A stretch of DNA of 46,848 nucleotides, from NCBI GenBank assembly GCA_030523275.1, contig JAUNIX010000025.1, forward strand, positions 1 through 46,848. Direction: 5' to 3'. The number at the start of each line of letters is the position of its first letter. Position 1 is the first letter of the stretch. The DNA comes from Lachnospiraceae bacterium (GTDB taxonomy: Bacteria > Bacillota > Clostridia > Lachnospirales > Lachnospiraceae). Below are positions 25,501 through 31,610 of this stretch, one piece after another. The notes under the pieces are model-generated. The model had not been told where the DNA came from, did no database searches, and worked only from the letters and a program-made list of their open reading frames with translations. The position numbers were made by a program, and so were the translations under genes.

Positions 25501-27601
25501 CACCACAAATCAGGAAATCTCTGTGATGAAAGGGCAGATTGCCTTAAAGGTCGAGCAGACGGATATTGATACAGCGGTACAGAGCATTGAGATTGGCGGA
25601 AGAAATATTATTTTAAACAGTGATTTTCGCTTTGGTACAAAAGAATGGGATGAATGGAGCGTAGCTCCTGAATTAAGTGAATGTATAACCTTAGAAGGGA
25701 AAAATTGGCTTCATATGATAGGCCATAGTAATACGCCATTCCAAGGATATAGACAGGAATATATTATTTTAGTTCCAAATACAGAGTATGTCTTGAGTAT
25801 GATGGTTTATGGTGTAAAAGAGAGTGACCAACTGCTCGTCATGCTTCATAGATATGGTGATGGGAATAACGATCCGCAAATCAGAAAAACATTGTCCGTT
25901 GATCCTGGTACCCCTTCGAAAATCATAATATCTATAGAAGGTACCGATGTTGGATCCAAGAAATATTTCAGATTAATGATCGGTCCGTATAATGATTCTG
26001 AAATTTATCTTACAGATATTAAACTTGAAAAGGGTAATAAAGCAACTGACTGGACGCCAGCGCCTGAGGATACAAATGCGTCTATTACAGCAGTAGATAA
26101 TAAGTTTGCGTCGTATAGCACTACTACTCAGATGAACAGTGCCATCACTGCGGCAAAGGACGAAATCAATCTATCCGTAAGCAGTACATATGCAACAAAG
26201 AGCAGTGTACAGGAAGTGGATGGAAAGTTTGCCAATTATTCTACTACACAACAGATGAACAGCGCAATAAATCAAAGAGCCGACAGTATTCTCACCACGG
26301 TAGAGGGAACATATACGACAAAGACCGATTTTGATAATCAGATAAAATCAGTAAAAGCATCTCTGGAATTAAAGGTAAATAAAGATACTTTGATCTCGGA
26401 GATCAATGCAAGTGCCGATGTGATCACATTGACTGGTAACCGATTTGTTGTAAATTCGGATAATTTTAAACTATCCGCTGATGGAACGTTGACCGCTAAA
26501 AACGGAACATTTACCGGTGATATAACTGCCACTAGTGGTACAATTGGAGGGTTTTCTATAGGTGAATCAGAGTTATATGTTAATAGTGACACTGTAAAAT
26601 GTCACTTACGTCCAACAGGTATATCCTTTGAGTGGTTAGACCCTTACAATTGCAGTTTAACAGTAGATGAGGATGGAATGACTGGAAATAACATTAGTAT
26701 TAGTTCGACAGGCCCTCTATATTTAGATTCATCTGATAAAGAAATTGAATTGTATGGAAATGTAGACGTTCCCTTTAATATGTATGTAGGAGGAACACCT
26801 TTTGATATTACTAAAAAAGGGTTGTATGTAACTGATGGTGATATCATACTTTCGACAAATAGCAGGCAATTATTAGGACGTGGCACTGGTTTTGAATATT
26901 ATCAATTAATGAGTCTAAGTAGTAGCAATAATGTTACTGTAGGCCATTCAAATACTGGAAGTGCAAGGGAAGGAAATACCAATATTTATGCTGTAAATGG
27001 ATACGATCGTTTTATTGTCGGTGATGGAACAACGACGAGTTATCTACAGATCGAATACTATGAAAATTCTCCAACATATGGTGTCAGACTTGCAACGCCT
27101 ACCAAAGGAAAAGGACTTATTGGTTCTACTGATAAATATTTTTATCGTTTTTATTCTCAGAATTCTTTATGGACTTCATCGGATATCAGAGTAAAAGACA
27201 ATATTCGAAGATTTGATGAACGATATGAAAAAATGTTTGATGATGAAAGCTTCAGACCTTGTCTGTACGAATTGAAGGCAGAACGCGGAAAATCGCATGG
27301 TGGTATGATCTCGCAGGAAGTCGGAGCGGTCATGGAAAAATACGGGATCAAACAGGAAGAGTATGGATATTTTGAATATGATCCAGAAACAGATTCCTAC
27401 GGTCTATGCTATAGTGAATTAACCCCGTTAAATACCCATATGCTCCAAAAGACGAGAAAAGAGCTGTTTGAGGTAGAAAATATTCTTTCTTCAAATAATG
27501 CTCGAATAGAGGATTTAACATATATGCTGGAACAGGCATTTATGAGGATCGCAACTTTAGAAAAAGAAAACAAAAAATCAAAACAGACACTGGCTATGTG
27601 A
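22571..27601 (+). CDS. Tail-tip protein (Tal/endopeptidase-tail type) with coiled coil, CBM-like module and S74 chaperone
   Basis: A 1676-residue central fibre. Residues 1-370 match the prophage endopeptidase tail family (ISFSFDIVGLSVTHKYVNIF; DQVNIVDDEGELYLSARILK). Residues about 500-870 are an Ala-rich coiled coil made of near-repeats such as AANTAKTAAENAQ and KAADKANEDATNAK. From about 1005, GGRNIILNSDFRFGTKEWDE starts a carbohydrate-binding-like sandwich ending DWTPAPED. After a beta-helical stalk (TGNRFVVNSDNFKLSADGTL), residues from about 1535 (SSDIRVKDNIRRFDERYEKM) are an S74 intramolecular chaperone that trimerises and then self-cleaves at the Ser of SSD. This is the likely receptor-binding protein. 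The stop overlaps a terminator stem. Confidence 0.9.
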   Translation: MIVYFANRQMEILGQASTNLPKGPIIKEDIKTEEIETGIATFCCRIPFTKSTRKKAEECTEVGNYVLRSDGDDNEFYTIIDVEIDTESRDIYIYAEDAGLDLLNEIAFEYSADKEYDLTYYVNKYIANSGFEIGINESDDTKKRFAWSDESTVTERLLDIATQFGNYEISFSFDIVGLSVTHKYVNIFQKRGKDTGIQLRLNRDIARIITKKSVANLATSFLCTGSAQDGTDFLVTLEGYKYDDGDFYVDGHYLRSRKAVEKWGRYTNESTDGHIVRTFNYDTESQEELFKQALSELKKVCDIEVNYEVDITKLPDNVKIGDQVNIVDDEGELYLSARILKLETKITENTRTATLGEYLIKDSGISQRVEELATQFAQIAKSRTLYTWFAYADNESGMGITLNPEGKHYMGVAYNRLEEEPDLSDPAIYKWSKIVGQDGNNGISEISSVDQYYLSGSYEECIGGNWSEEIPDWESGKYIWKRKKVTWSDKTVTFTDPVLEKTMNHANEASYEAIRNADTAAQEAQNARIAAESADENARIASEEATNAKNLANTAKEDASLAQNLASNAKTAADEALSDVEKINVEVSDIRKDAVSIRTELQDQIKVVNETMETDYTKKTDTAEMEVSLKAEINKSAAEIKSIMSIDYAKKTDLTAVQENLQTQVTQNATNITSTASAVEEVKIDALNAQKKAEEANVAANSAQSKADNAVKAASDAQSAADIANLAAQNAREEATKAQTAANTAKTAAENAQTVADAAQVDLDEAKANLESITNRVGVTEEEIAVAQEAVDTAQKAADKANEDATNAKNAASKAQDTANKAQENAATAQSVADIANANATTAKTAADNAQKTADEANKAVGNLANTVTTMNTQIDQNAEAIELAATKEEVADYLSGYSTKAEMEAAIKVASDKIDLKVSTNDFNSYKTTVTGAINTAKSEAVNTAASDATKKANDALANAKTYTNSQITTVNESLSTTNQEISVMKGQIALKVEQTDIDTAVQSIEIGGRNIILNSDFRFGTKEWDEWSVAPELSECITLEGKNWLHMIGHSNTPFQGYRQEYIILVPNTEYVLSMMVYGVKESDQLLVMLHRYGDGNNDPQIRKTLSVDPGTPSKIIISIEGTDVGSKKYFRLMIGPYNDSEIYLTDIKLEKGNKATDWTPAPEDTNASITAVDNKFASYSTTTQMNSAITAAKDEINLSVSSTYATKSSVQEVDGKFANYSTTQQMNSAINQRADSILTTVEGTYTTKTDFDNQIKSVKASLELKVNKDTLISEINASADVITLTGNRFVVNSDNFKLSADGTLTAKNGTFTGDITATSGTIGGFSIGESELYVNSDTVKCHLRPTGISFEWLDPYNCSLTVDEDGMTGNNISISSTGPLYLDSSDKEIELYGNVDVPFNMYVGGTPFDITKKGLYVTDGDIILSTNSRQLLGRGTGFEYYQLMSLSSSNNVTVGHSNTGSAREGNTNIYAVNGYDRFIVGDGTTTSYLQIEYYENSPTYGVRLATPTKGKGLIGSTDKYFYRFYSQNSLWTSSDIRVKDNIRRFDERYEKMFDDESFRPCLYELKAERGKSHGGMISQEVGAVMEKYGIKQEEYGYFEYDPETDSYGLCYSELTPLNTHMLQKTRKELFEVENILSSNNARIEDLTYMLEQAFMRIATLEKENKKSKQTLAM

Positions 27602-27620
27602 TCATAGCTGGTGTTTTTTT
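27587..27620 (+). terminator. Terminator overlapping the end of the tail-tip gene
   Basis: ACACTGGCTATG pairs with CATAGCTGGTGT (12 bp, two G-U) around TGAT, followed by seven T. The stop codon of the tail gene is in the loop, so translating ribosomes would disrupt the hairpin. This may couple termination to translation. Confidence 0.75.
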
Positions 27621-27636
27621 CAATGGAGGTAAAACT

Positions 27637-27894
27637 ATGTTAAAGATGGAAAAAGAAATTTCTTTCACAGGAAGAAGTGTAATTGATGATGTAGAAGTAG
27701 TCGGATTCAGTGCAAGATTTAAATCAGATGATCCAGAAAATATCACATTTTCAAGCTGGCAGATCAACAAAGAACTGTACAAAGCAAACCGTGCAAAATG
27801 TCGTGCAGATGAAGCACAGTTTGAAGATGCAGTTTATGAAGCACAGGATGAGATGATCGCCGAAGCAGAAAAACAGGAGGTAACAGAATCATGA
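27637..27894 (+). CDS. Small phage protein after the tail tip (85 aa)
   Basis: ATG at 27637 follows a perfect GGAGG at 27624-27628; the earlier in-frame GTG at 27598 lies inside the terminator. The product (KEISFTGRSVIDDVEVVGFS; ENITFSSWQINKELYKANRA) has a short beta start and a helical acidic end. It is often found between fibre and lysis genes in Lachnospiraceae prophages, but I know no function. It overlaps the following gene by four bases. Confidence 0.65.
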   Translation: MLKMEKEISFTGRSVIDDVEVVGFSARFKSDDPENITFSSWQINKELYKANRAKCRADEAQFEDAVYEAQDEMIAEAEKQEVTES

Positions 27895-28289
27895 AGATCA
27901 AATTAAAAGAAGTGGCAGGATATTTATCCGGGCTTATGGAACTTTCAGAGAAAAGACTACCGGCAAAAGTAAGTTATGCAGTCATGAAAAATCAAAAAGT
28001 ACTGGAAATGGAATATAAGGACTTGGATCAGCAGAGGGTAAAACTTTGCGAAACGTATGCGGAGCAGGATGAAAATGGTGAATACATCACAAGAGATGGG
28101 ATTTATGTTTTTTCGGATGAAAACAGGGAACTTTTTAGCAAAGAATATAATGATGTGCTGGAAGAAGAGATCGAGGTAAATATCCGCTTGATTGCGGTTG
28201 GAGAGTTAGATAAGTGTGATGAAAGTGAACGTTATGATACGGTAACGCCGAAAGATTTTATGACACTAGAATTTATGTTAAAAGAATAA
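27891..28289 (+). CDS. DUF1617-like phage protein (132 aa)
   Basis: ATG at 27891 overlaps the previous stop (ATGA), with AGGAGG upstream. The 132-residue product (MKIKLKEVAGYLSGLMELSE; LPAKVSYAVMKNQKVLEMEY) resembles DUF1617 proteins, small helical phage proteins near the tail and lysis genes. A conserved end VTPKDFMTLEFMLKE is visible. Role unknown. Confidence 0.65.
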   Translation: MKIKLKEVAGYLSGLMELSEKRLPAKVSYAVMKNQKVLEMEYKDLDQQRVKLCETYAEQDENGEYITRDGIYVFSDENRELFSKEYNDVLEEEIEVNIRLIAVGELDKCDESERYDTVTPKDFMTLEFMLKE

Positions 28290-28305
28290 AATGCAACTAT
28301 TGACC

Positions 28306-28328
28306 AGAGCCTTTGGCTCTTTTTCTTT
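28306..28328 (+). terminator. Terminator before the lysis module
   Basis: AGAGCC-TTT-GGCTCT hairpin with a T-rich run after it. It separates structural from lysis genes and probably lets some read-through reach the lysis genes. Confidence 0.65.
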
Positions 28329-28339
28329 TGGAGAAATTT

Positions 28340-28645
28340 ATGGAAGATTACATTACAAGAGCAGAACATGAGGAATTCTGCAAAAGGCTCGAAGAGGAGG
28401 ACCACAGACAGAATCGAAGGATTGAGGAACTGGAAAAGACATCAGCGGAAATCCATACGATGTCGAAATCTTTAGTTGTTATGTGTGAAAAAATGACAAC
28501 GATGAATGAAAACCTTGATACCTTAAAAGACAAAGTTGAGGTGCTTGAAAAAGAGCCAGCAGATACATGGAACAAAGTAAAAGGTGCGGTGATCACCGCG
28601 TTTGCCAGCGGACTTGTTGGCATTATTATTGGAAATTTGATTTAA
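28340..28645 (+). CDS. XhlA-like holin-associated membrane protein
   Basis: ATG at 28340 follows TTTGGAGAAA. The 101-residue protein has a charged coiled coil over residues 1-75 (EEFCKRLEEEDHRQNRRIEE; NENLDTLKDKVEVLEKEP) and a C-terminal membrane helix (VITAFASGLVGIIIGNLI). This matches the hemolysin XhlA type, which works with a holin in PBSX-like lysis cassettes. It precedes a holin gene by 13 bases, supporting the call. Confidence 0.75.
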   Translation: MEDYITRAEHEEFCKRLEEEDHRQNRRIEELEKTSAEIHTMSKSLVVMCEKMTTMNENLDTLKDKVEVLEKEPADTWNKVKGAVITAFASGLVGIIIGNLI

Positions 28646-28658
28646 GGAGGAATCTGTT

Positions 28659-28931
28659 ATGAGAAAAGATATTAAAGTAAGCAAGGGAACAGTAGTAAGA
28701 ACGTCCGTATTGGTGTTAGCGATTGCAAATAATGCACTGGCATTGGCTGGAAAATCGCCATTGCCTATTGATGATGATACGGTATCGAATGTTGTCAGCT
28801 TTCTGTTTACGACAGCATCAGCTTTAGCGGCATGGTGGAAGAATAACAGCTTTACAGCATATGCGATTGAAGCTGACCGCTTCAAAGATGAGCTGAAAGA
28901 AGATACAAGAGTTGAAAGAGAAGGTGAATAG
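28659..28931 (+). CDS. Phage holin (phi LC3/LL-H-like family)
   Basis: Forms the membrane lesion that ends the lytic cycle. ATG at 28659 follows AAGGAGG. The 90-residue protein has two hydrophobic segments (VVRTSVLVLAIANNALALAG and VVSFLFTTASALAAWW), a PLPIDDDTV turn between them and a charged C-terminal tail. This is the usual form of Firmicutes class II holins, with the Trp pair WW near the second helix end. The endolysin gene follows after two bases. Confidence 0.85.
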   Translation: MRKDIKVSKGTVVRTSVLVLAIANNALALAGKSPLPIDDDTVSNVVSFLFTTASALAAWWKNNSFTAYAIEADRFKDELKEDTRVEREGE

Positions 28932-28933
28932 AT

Positions 28934-29785
28934 ATGTCTAAAGTGATTGCAGATATTTCGCACTGGAAGCCTGTAACGAGTTGGAGCAAAGCGAAAGCGA
29001 ACTGTTATTTTTTAATTTCTAAGGCAACGGAAGGGACATCGTTCGTTGACAGCACCCTGAAATCTTTTGTCAGCGGGTGTGAGAAAAATAAAATTCCTTT
29101 TTGGCTCTATGTTTACCTAAAAAAAGGCAATGAATTAAAACAAGCAGAATTTTTTGTTAAAACAGTGAAGCCGTTGATTAAGAACAGTAAATACTTTGTT
29201 GGTTATATCGTTGATGTCGAGACAAACAATACAGCCACAAATGCATACAAAGCTTTGCAGTACATCGAAAAACAAGGATATAAATGTATGTGGTATTCCA
29301 TGTATACGCAGTACAGCAAGTACAAAAGTGTTATTGCAAAAAGAGGCAAAAACACGGCATATTGGGAAGCCAGATATGGAGCAAACAACGGGAAAGATAC
29401 ATCAGCTAAATACCCTTGTCACAGCACTTGTGAGTTACATCAGTATACATCAGTTGCTAAGGTCGGTGGATTAAGTGGAGCAATCGACTTGAATAAAGTT
29501 ATGAATCGTAATTGCAAAGATCTTAAATGGTTTATGACACCACTTAGTCAGGAAAAGAAAAAGCCAATTTCTACGACAACGTCTTATTACAAAAAATATA
29601 CTGGAACATCCAGCAAGATCGACACCATTTTTAAAGCAGTTGGTGTGCCGGAAAAATACCGTGGAAGCTTTGGTAAGCGAAAAGCAGTGGCAAAGAAAAA
29701 CGGTTATTCCAATTATTCAGGAACTGCAAAGCAGAATCTTGCGCTTATCGAATTGGCCAAGAAAGGAAAACTGAAAAAGGTATAA
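28934..29785 (+). CDS. Endolysin, GH25 muramidase with C-terminal wall-binding domain
   Basis: Cuts the glycan chain of peptidoglycan at lysis. Residues 1-200 are a GH25 lysozyme: KVIADISHWKPV (first Asp at 7), YFLISKATEGTSFVD, VGYIVDVETN (catalytic Asp/Glu near 94-96), and YWEARYGANNGKD. Residues about 220-283 form a separate wall-binding module (IDTIFKAVGVPEKYRGSFGK; GTAKQNLALIELAKKGKLKK) that is common on Clostridia phage lysins. No signal peptide, so it depends on the holin. A strong terminator follows. Confidence 0.93.
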   Translation: MSKVIADISHWKPVTSWSKAKANCYFLISKATEGTSFVDSTLKSFVSGCEKNKIPFWLYVYLKKGNELKQAEFFVKTVKPLIKNSKYFVGYIVDVETNNTATNAYKALQYIEKQGYKCMWYSMYTQYSKYKSVIAKRGKNTAYWEARYGANNGKDTSAKYPCHSTCELHQYTSVAKVGGLSGAIDLNKVMNRNCKDLKWFMTPLSQEKKKPISTTTSYYKKYTGTSSKIDTIFKAVGVPEKYRGSFGKRKAVAKKNGYSNYSGTAKQNLALIELAKKGKLKKV

Positions 29786-29790
29786 TCCAT

Positions 29791-29815
29791 AGCCGGGAGA
29801 AATCCCGGCTTTTTT
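29791..29815 (+). terminator. Main late-operon terminator after endolysin
   Basis: AGCCGGGA-GAAA-TCCCGGCT, an 8-bp perfect GC-rich stem with a stable GAAA loop and six T. A close copy recurs at 30360-30388. Confidence 0.92.
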
Positions 29816-29825
29816 AATGCTGTAT

Positions 29826-29854
29826 TTGACAGTCATGAAAATCGATAGTAATAT
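29826..29854 (+). promoter_or_regulatory. Promoter reading into the mini-CRISPR array
   Basis: TTGACA (29826-29831), a 17-base spacer and TAATAT (29849-29854). It starts 11 bases after the endolysin terminator and points at the first repeat 143 bases downstream, so the segment 29855-29997 acts as a leader. No ORF follows it, which fits a non-coding transcript. Confidence 0.7.
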
Positions 29855-29997
29855 ATACATATAAGAGGAAGAAAATCAAAAAAGCCCCAAAAAGCCCAAA
29901 AAATGACCGAAAAAAGCTAATTTTCAGAATATTCTGTGAATTACCTTCAAAAATGGTCTTGCAAACCCGCCTAGAATCAGGGTTTCCAGAGTCGAGG

Positions 29998-30183
29998 GTA
30001 GAAATGGAGAAGCCCGCTTCAAGGGCATTGACACATTAATTCTGCCATTAGTTATCCTCCTACTTTATGTTAGTAGAAATGGAGAAGCCCGCTTCAAGGG
30101 CATTGACACACTTCTCCTTGTTTAAATGTAATATATACACAACATAGTAGAAATGAAGTAGCCCGCTTCAAGGGAATTTTTAA
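29998..30183 (+). CRISPR. Three-repeat, two-spacer orphan mini-CRISPR array
   Basis: Two identical 37-base repeats at 29998-30034 and 30073-30109, and a third at 30147-30183 that agrees for its first 28 bases except at two positions and then decays. Spacers are 38 bases (30035-30072) and 37 bases (30110-30146). The repeat starts GTAGAAATGG, has an AGCCCGCTTCAAGGGC hairpin and ends ATTGACAC, one base off the ATTGAAAC handle of Cas6-processed class 1 repeats. The decayed last repeat marks the trailer end, so transcription is plus-strand, agreeing with the promoter at 29826. No cas gene lies in the window. A short repeat family of another kind is possible with only three copies. Confidence 0.7.
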
Positions 30184-30315
30184 AAACAAAAAAATACCTA
30201 TTGAATGAATATAAGCATGAGTAGTTTTATATTTGTTTAATGGGTATTTTGTTTTATGGATAAATATAGAAATTAATAACATATATAGAAAAATGTTTTA
30301 AATCTAAATAAAAAA

Positions 30316-30337
30316 ATAGAGCAGTTTCCTGCTCTAT
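30316..30337 (+). other. Perfect 9-bp hairpin downstream of the array
   Basis: ATAGAGCAG-TTTC-CTGCTCTAT. It has no T-run after it but is followed 23 bases later by a second terminator. It could protect the 3' end of the array transcript. The stretch 30184-30315 shows nothing else I can support. Confidence 0.5.
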
Positions 30338-30359
30338 GCTTAATGCATTAAAATCGGTT

Positions 30360-30388
30360 GCTGGGAGAAATCCCGGCTTTTTCTTTTT
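30360..30388 (+). terminator. Second copy of the endolysin-type terminator
   Basis: GCTGGGA-GAAA-TCCCGGC with T-rich end. It shares the GGGAGAAATCCCGGCTTTTT core with the terminator at 29791, so the mini-array is bracketed by two related terminators and forms an isolated transcription unit. Confidence 0.8.
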
Positions 30389-30431
30389 ACATAAAAAGTG
30401 GCCAGCATGGGGAGTGATATGCCAGCCAAAA

Positions 30432-30523
30432 GAGAAAATAATGAAAAAGTTAATAGCTTTTGTAATGCTATGTTTGTATCATACTATATATTTGTGAAAG
30501 AAATGTGTTTTTCATGCAAAAAA
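30432..30523 (+). repeat. Dispersed repeat copy A with an 18-codon micro-ORF
   Basis: The 39 bases at 30432-30470 match 34446-34484 with one mismatch, and looser similarity extends about 50 bases further. Inside lies an 18-codon frame (ATG 30441, TGA 30495) reading MKKLIAFVMLCLYHTIYL. The second copy has the same length of frame and stop position. It may be a decayed signal-peptide gene or a short leader peptide. The ribosome site is weak. Confidence 0.6.
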
Positions 30524-30556
30524 TAGAGCGATTATTTAACTTTTTAAAATTAACTT

Positions 30557-31198
30557 CTATTTTCTTTTTGTAATATTTTTAGAAAAGATAGTAATTCCAC
30601 CTAGTATGCTGATTCCCCCTAATCCTAGAATACTGATGTCAAAAATTGTGATATTAATGTTGAATTGTTTATCATTTTTATTATTATCAGAAATGGTGCT
30701 GTTTTCCCACTCACAAATAAAACCGCTATTCTCAGTTGTTGATATACAAAAGTCATTCCATGATCCAAGAGGCGTTGAAAAACCATCATAATTTTGTCTT
30801 TTTGATATAAAGCCTAAATAGTTTTCACTATCCCAATTATTGTTAGGACTGTTTTCTGACCAACAAGTGAAATTAAATGCTTCGCCAGTTACCCATTTCC
30901 AATTTCCCTCTTCTTTTTCGTCGGTACCTCCAATCCAAAAAAATGAAACATCATTATCTGGGATATTAGATTTTAAAAAGTGGTTTTCTTCTTCAGAAGA
31001 GATAGTTGCTAGATGTCCACCTAACTCTTCACATTTTTCTTTTGCTTCATGCCAATTCAATGTTTCATTATAAAATTTATAAGAATTGCTGTTAAATTTT
31101 ATAGTATTTGCTGGAAGATTATTGCTTGATGCACTGATTGAAAAAATGTAAAAATTTATTATACATATAATCATGGATATGGTAGTAATTTTTTTCAT
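30557..31198 (-). CDS. Secreted, membrane-anchored C-type lectin domain protein
   Basis: Minus-strand gene starting at ATG 31198 with GGGAG ten bases upstream. Residues 1-26 are a signal peptide (MKKITTISMIICIINFYIFS). Residues about 36-172 are a C-type lectin-like domain: YKFYNETLNWHEAKEKCEEL, GGHLATISSEEENHFLKS, FFWIGGTDEKEEGNWKW, and CWSENSPNN, closing with GSWNDFC and SGFICEWE. Four cysteines could form the two canonical disulfides. A C-terminal hydrophobic helix (LGLGGISILGGITIF) and KRK end would anchor it. It lies in the prophage right arm against the direction of the phage genes, so it is likely expressed in the lysogen and displayed on the host surface. Ligand unknown. Confidence 0.85.
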   Translation of the reverse strand: MKKITTISMIICIINFYIFSISASSNNLPANTIKFNSNSYKFYNETLNWHEAKEKCEELGGHLATISSEEENHFLKSNIPDNDVSFFWIGGTDEKEEGNWKWVTGEAFNFTCWSENSPNNNWDSENYLGFISKRQNYDGFSTPLGSWNDFCISTTENSGFICEWENSTISDNNKNDKQFNINITIFDISILGLGGISILGGITIFSKNITKRK

Positions 31199-31247
31199 TT
31201 GCAATATCTCCCGTTAGATTGTTTTACAATATTATCCTTCGATTTAC

Positions 31248-31256
31248 ATTATATCA
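31248..31256 (-). promoter_or_regulatory. Extended -10 promoter of the lectin gene
   Basis: On the minus strand the sequence reads TGATATAAT, a consensus TATAAT with the TGn extension, about 50 bases before the lectin ATG. The -35 is not recognisable. A short inverted repeat (ATTGT/ACAAT, about 31218-31230) lies between promoter and gene. Confidence 0.5.
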
Positions 31257-31565
31257 CAAACAGAGGTTTTTATTTTTTTTAATTTCATAAGATAGTAACC
31301 ACGATTTTTATTGTTATAACTAATTTTATATGTTGTATTATATGTTATAAGAAAATAGATAATAATTATCAAGAGAATTGCAGATGAATGATGTAACATA
31401 TATAACAGAATGAGAAAGATAACTTTATTATGTAGATTAGACGAAAGAATGGATAAAAACTAGAGTGAAAATTAGGATGATTATTAACCTGTAAATGTGT
31501 AATATTTGGATGTCAAGTGGTTGCATGAACAAAGGTATAAATTGAAAAAATGTATTGAATCCTAC
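31257..31565. other. AT-rich intergenic spacer, no gene seen
   Basis: About 310 bases between the divergent lectin gene and the GHKL/STAS operon. Both strands are full of stops. No tRNA, hairpin with T-run or strong promoter is visible. The operon promoter is probably within 31500-31565 but does not match consensus. Confidence 0.6.
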
Positions 31566-31596
31566 TTAAAATAGGGGTATTATTAAAATAGGGGTA
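31566..31596 (+). repeat. Tandem 14-bp direct repeat upstream of the three-gene operon
   Basis: TTAAAATAGGGGTA occurs at 31566-31579 and again at 31583-31596 (period 17 bases). The second copy ends four bases before the GGGGGAG ribosome site. Such spacing suggests a regulator binding one face of the helix, or a duplicated leader element. Confidence 0.6.
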
Positions 31597-31610
31597 GAAG
31601 GGGGAGATTC

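Noticed and set aside
29998..30183. Type VI-A (Cas13a) assignment of the mini-array, because the GCCC...GGGC repeat hairpin resembles some Lachnospiraceae Cas13a repeats
   Set aside because: The ATTGACAC 3' end and 37/38-base spacers fit class 1 Cas6-type repeats better; no cas13 gene is in the window. The type is left open.
30094..30282. 62-codon minus-strand frame crossing two CRISPR repeats
   Set aside because: It runs through repeat 3, spacer 2 and repeat 2, lacks a ribosome site and ends in the repeat; chance frame.
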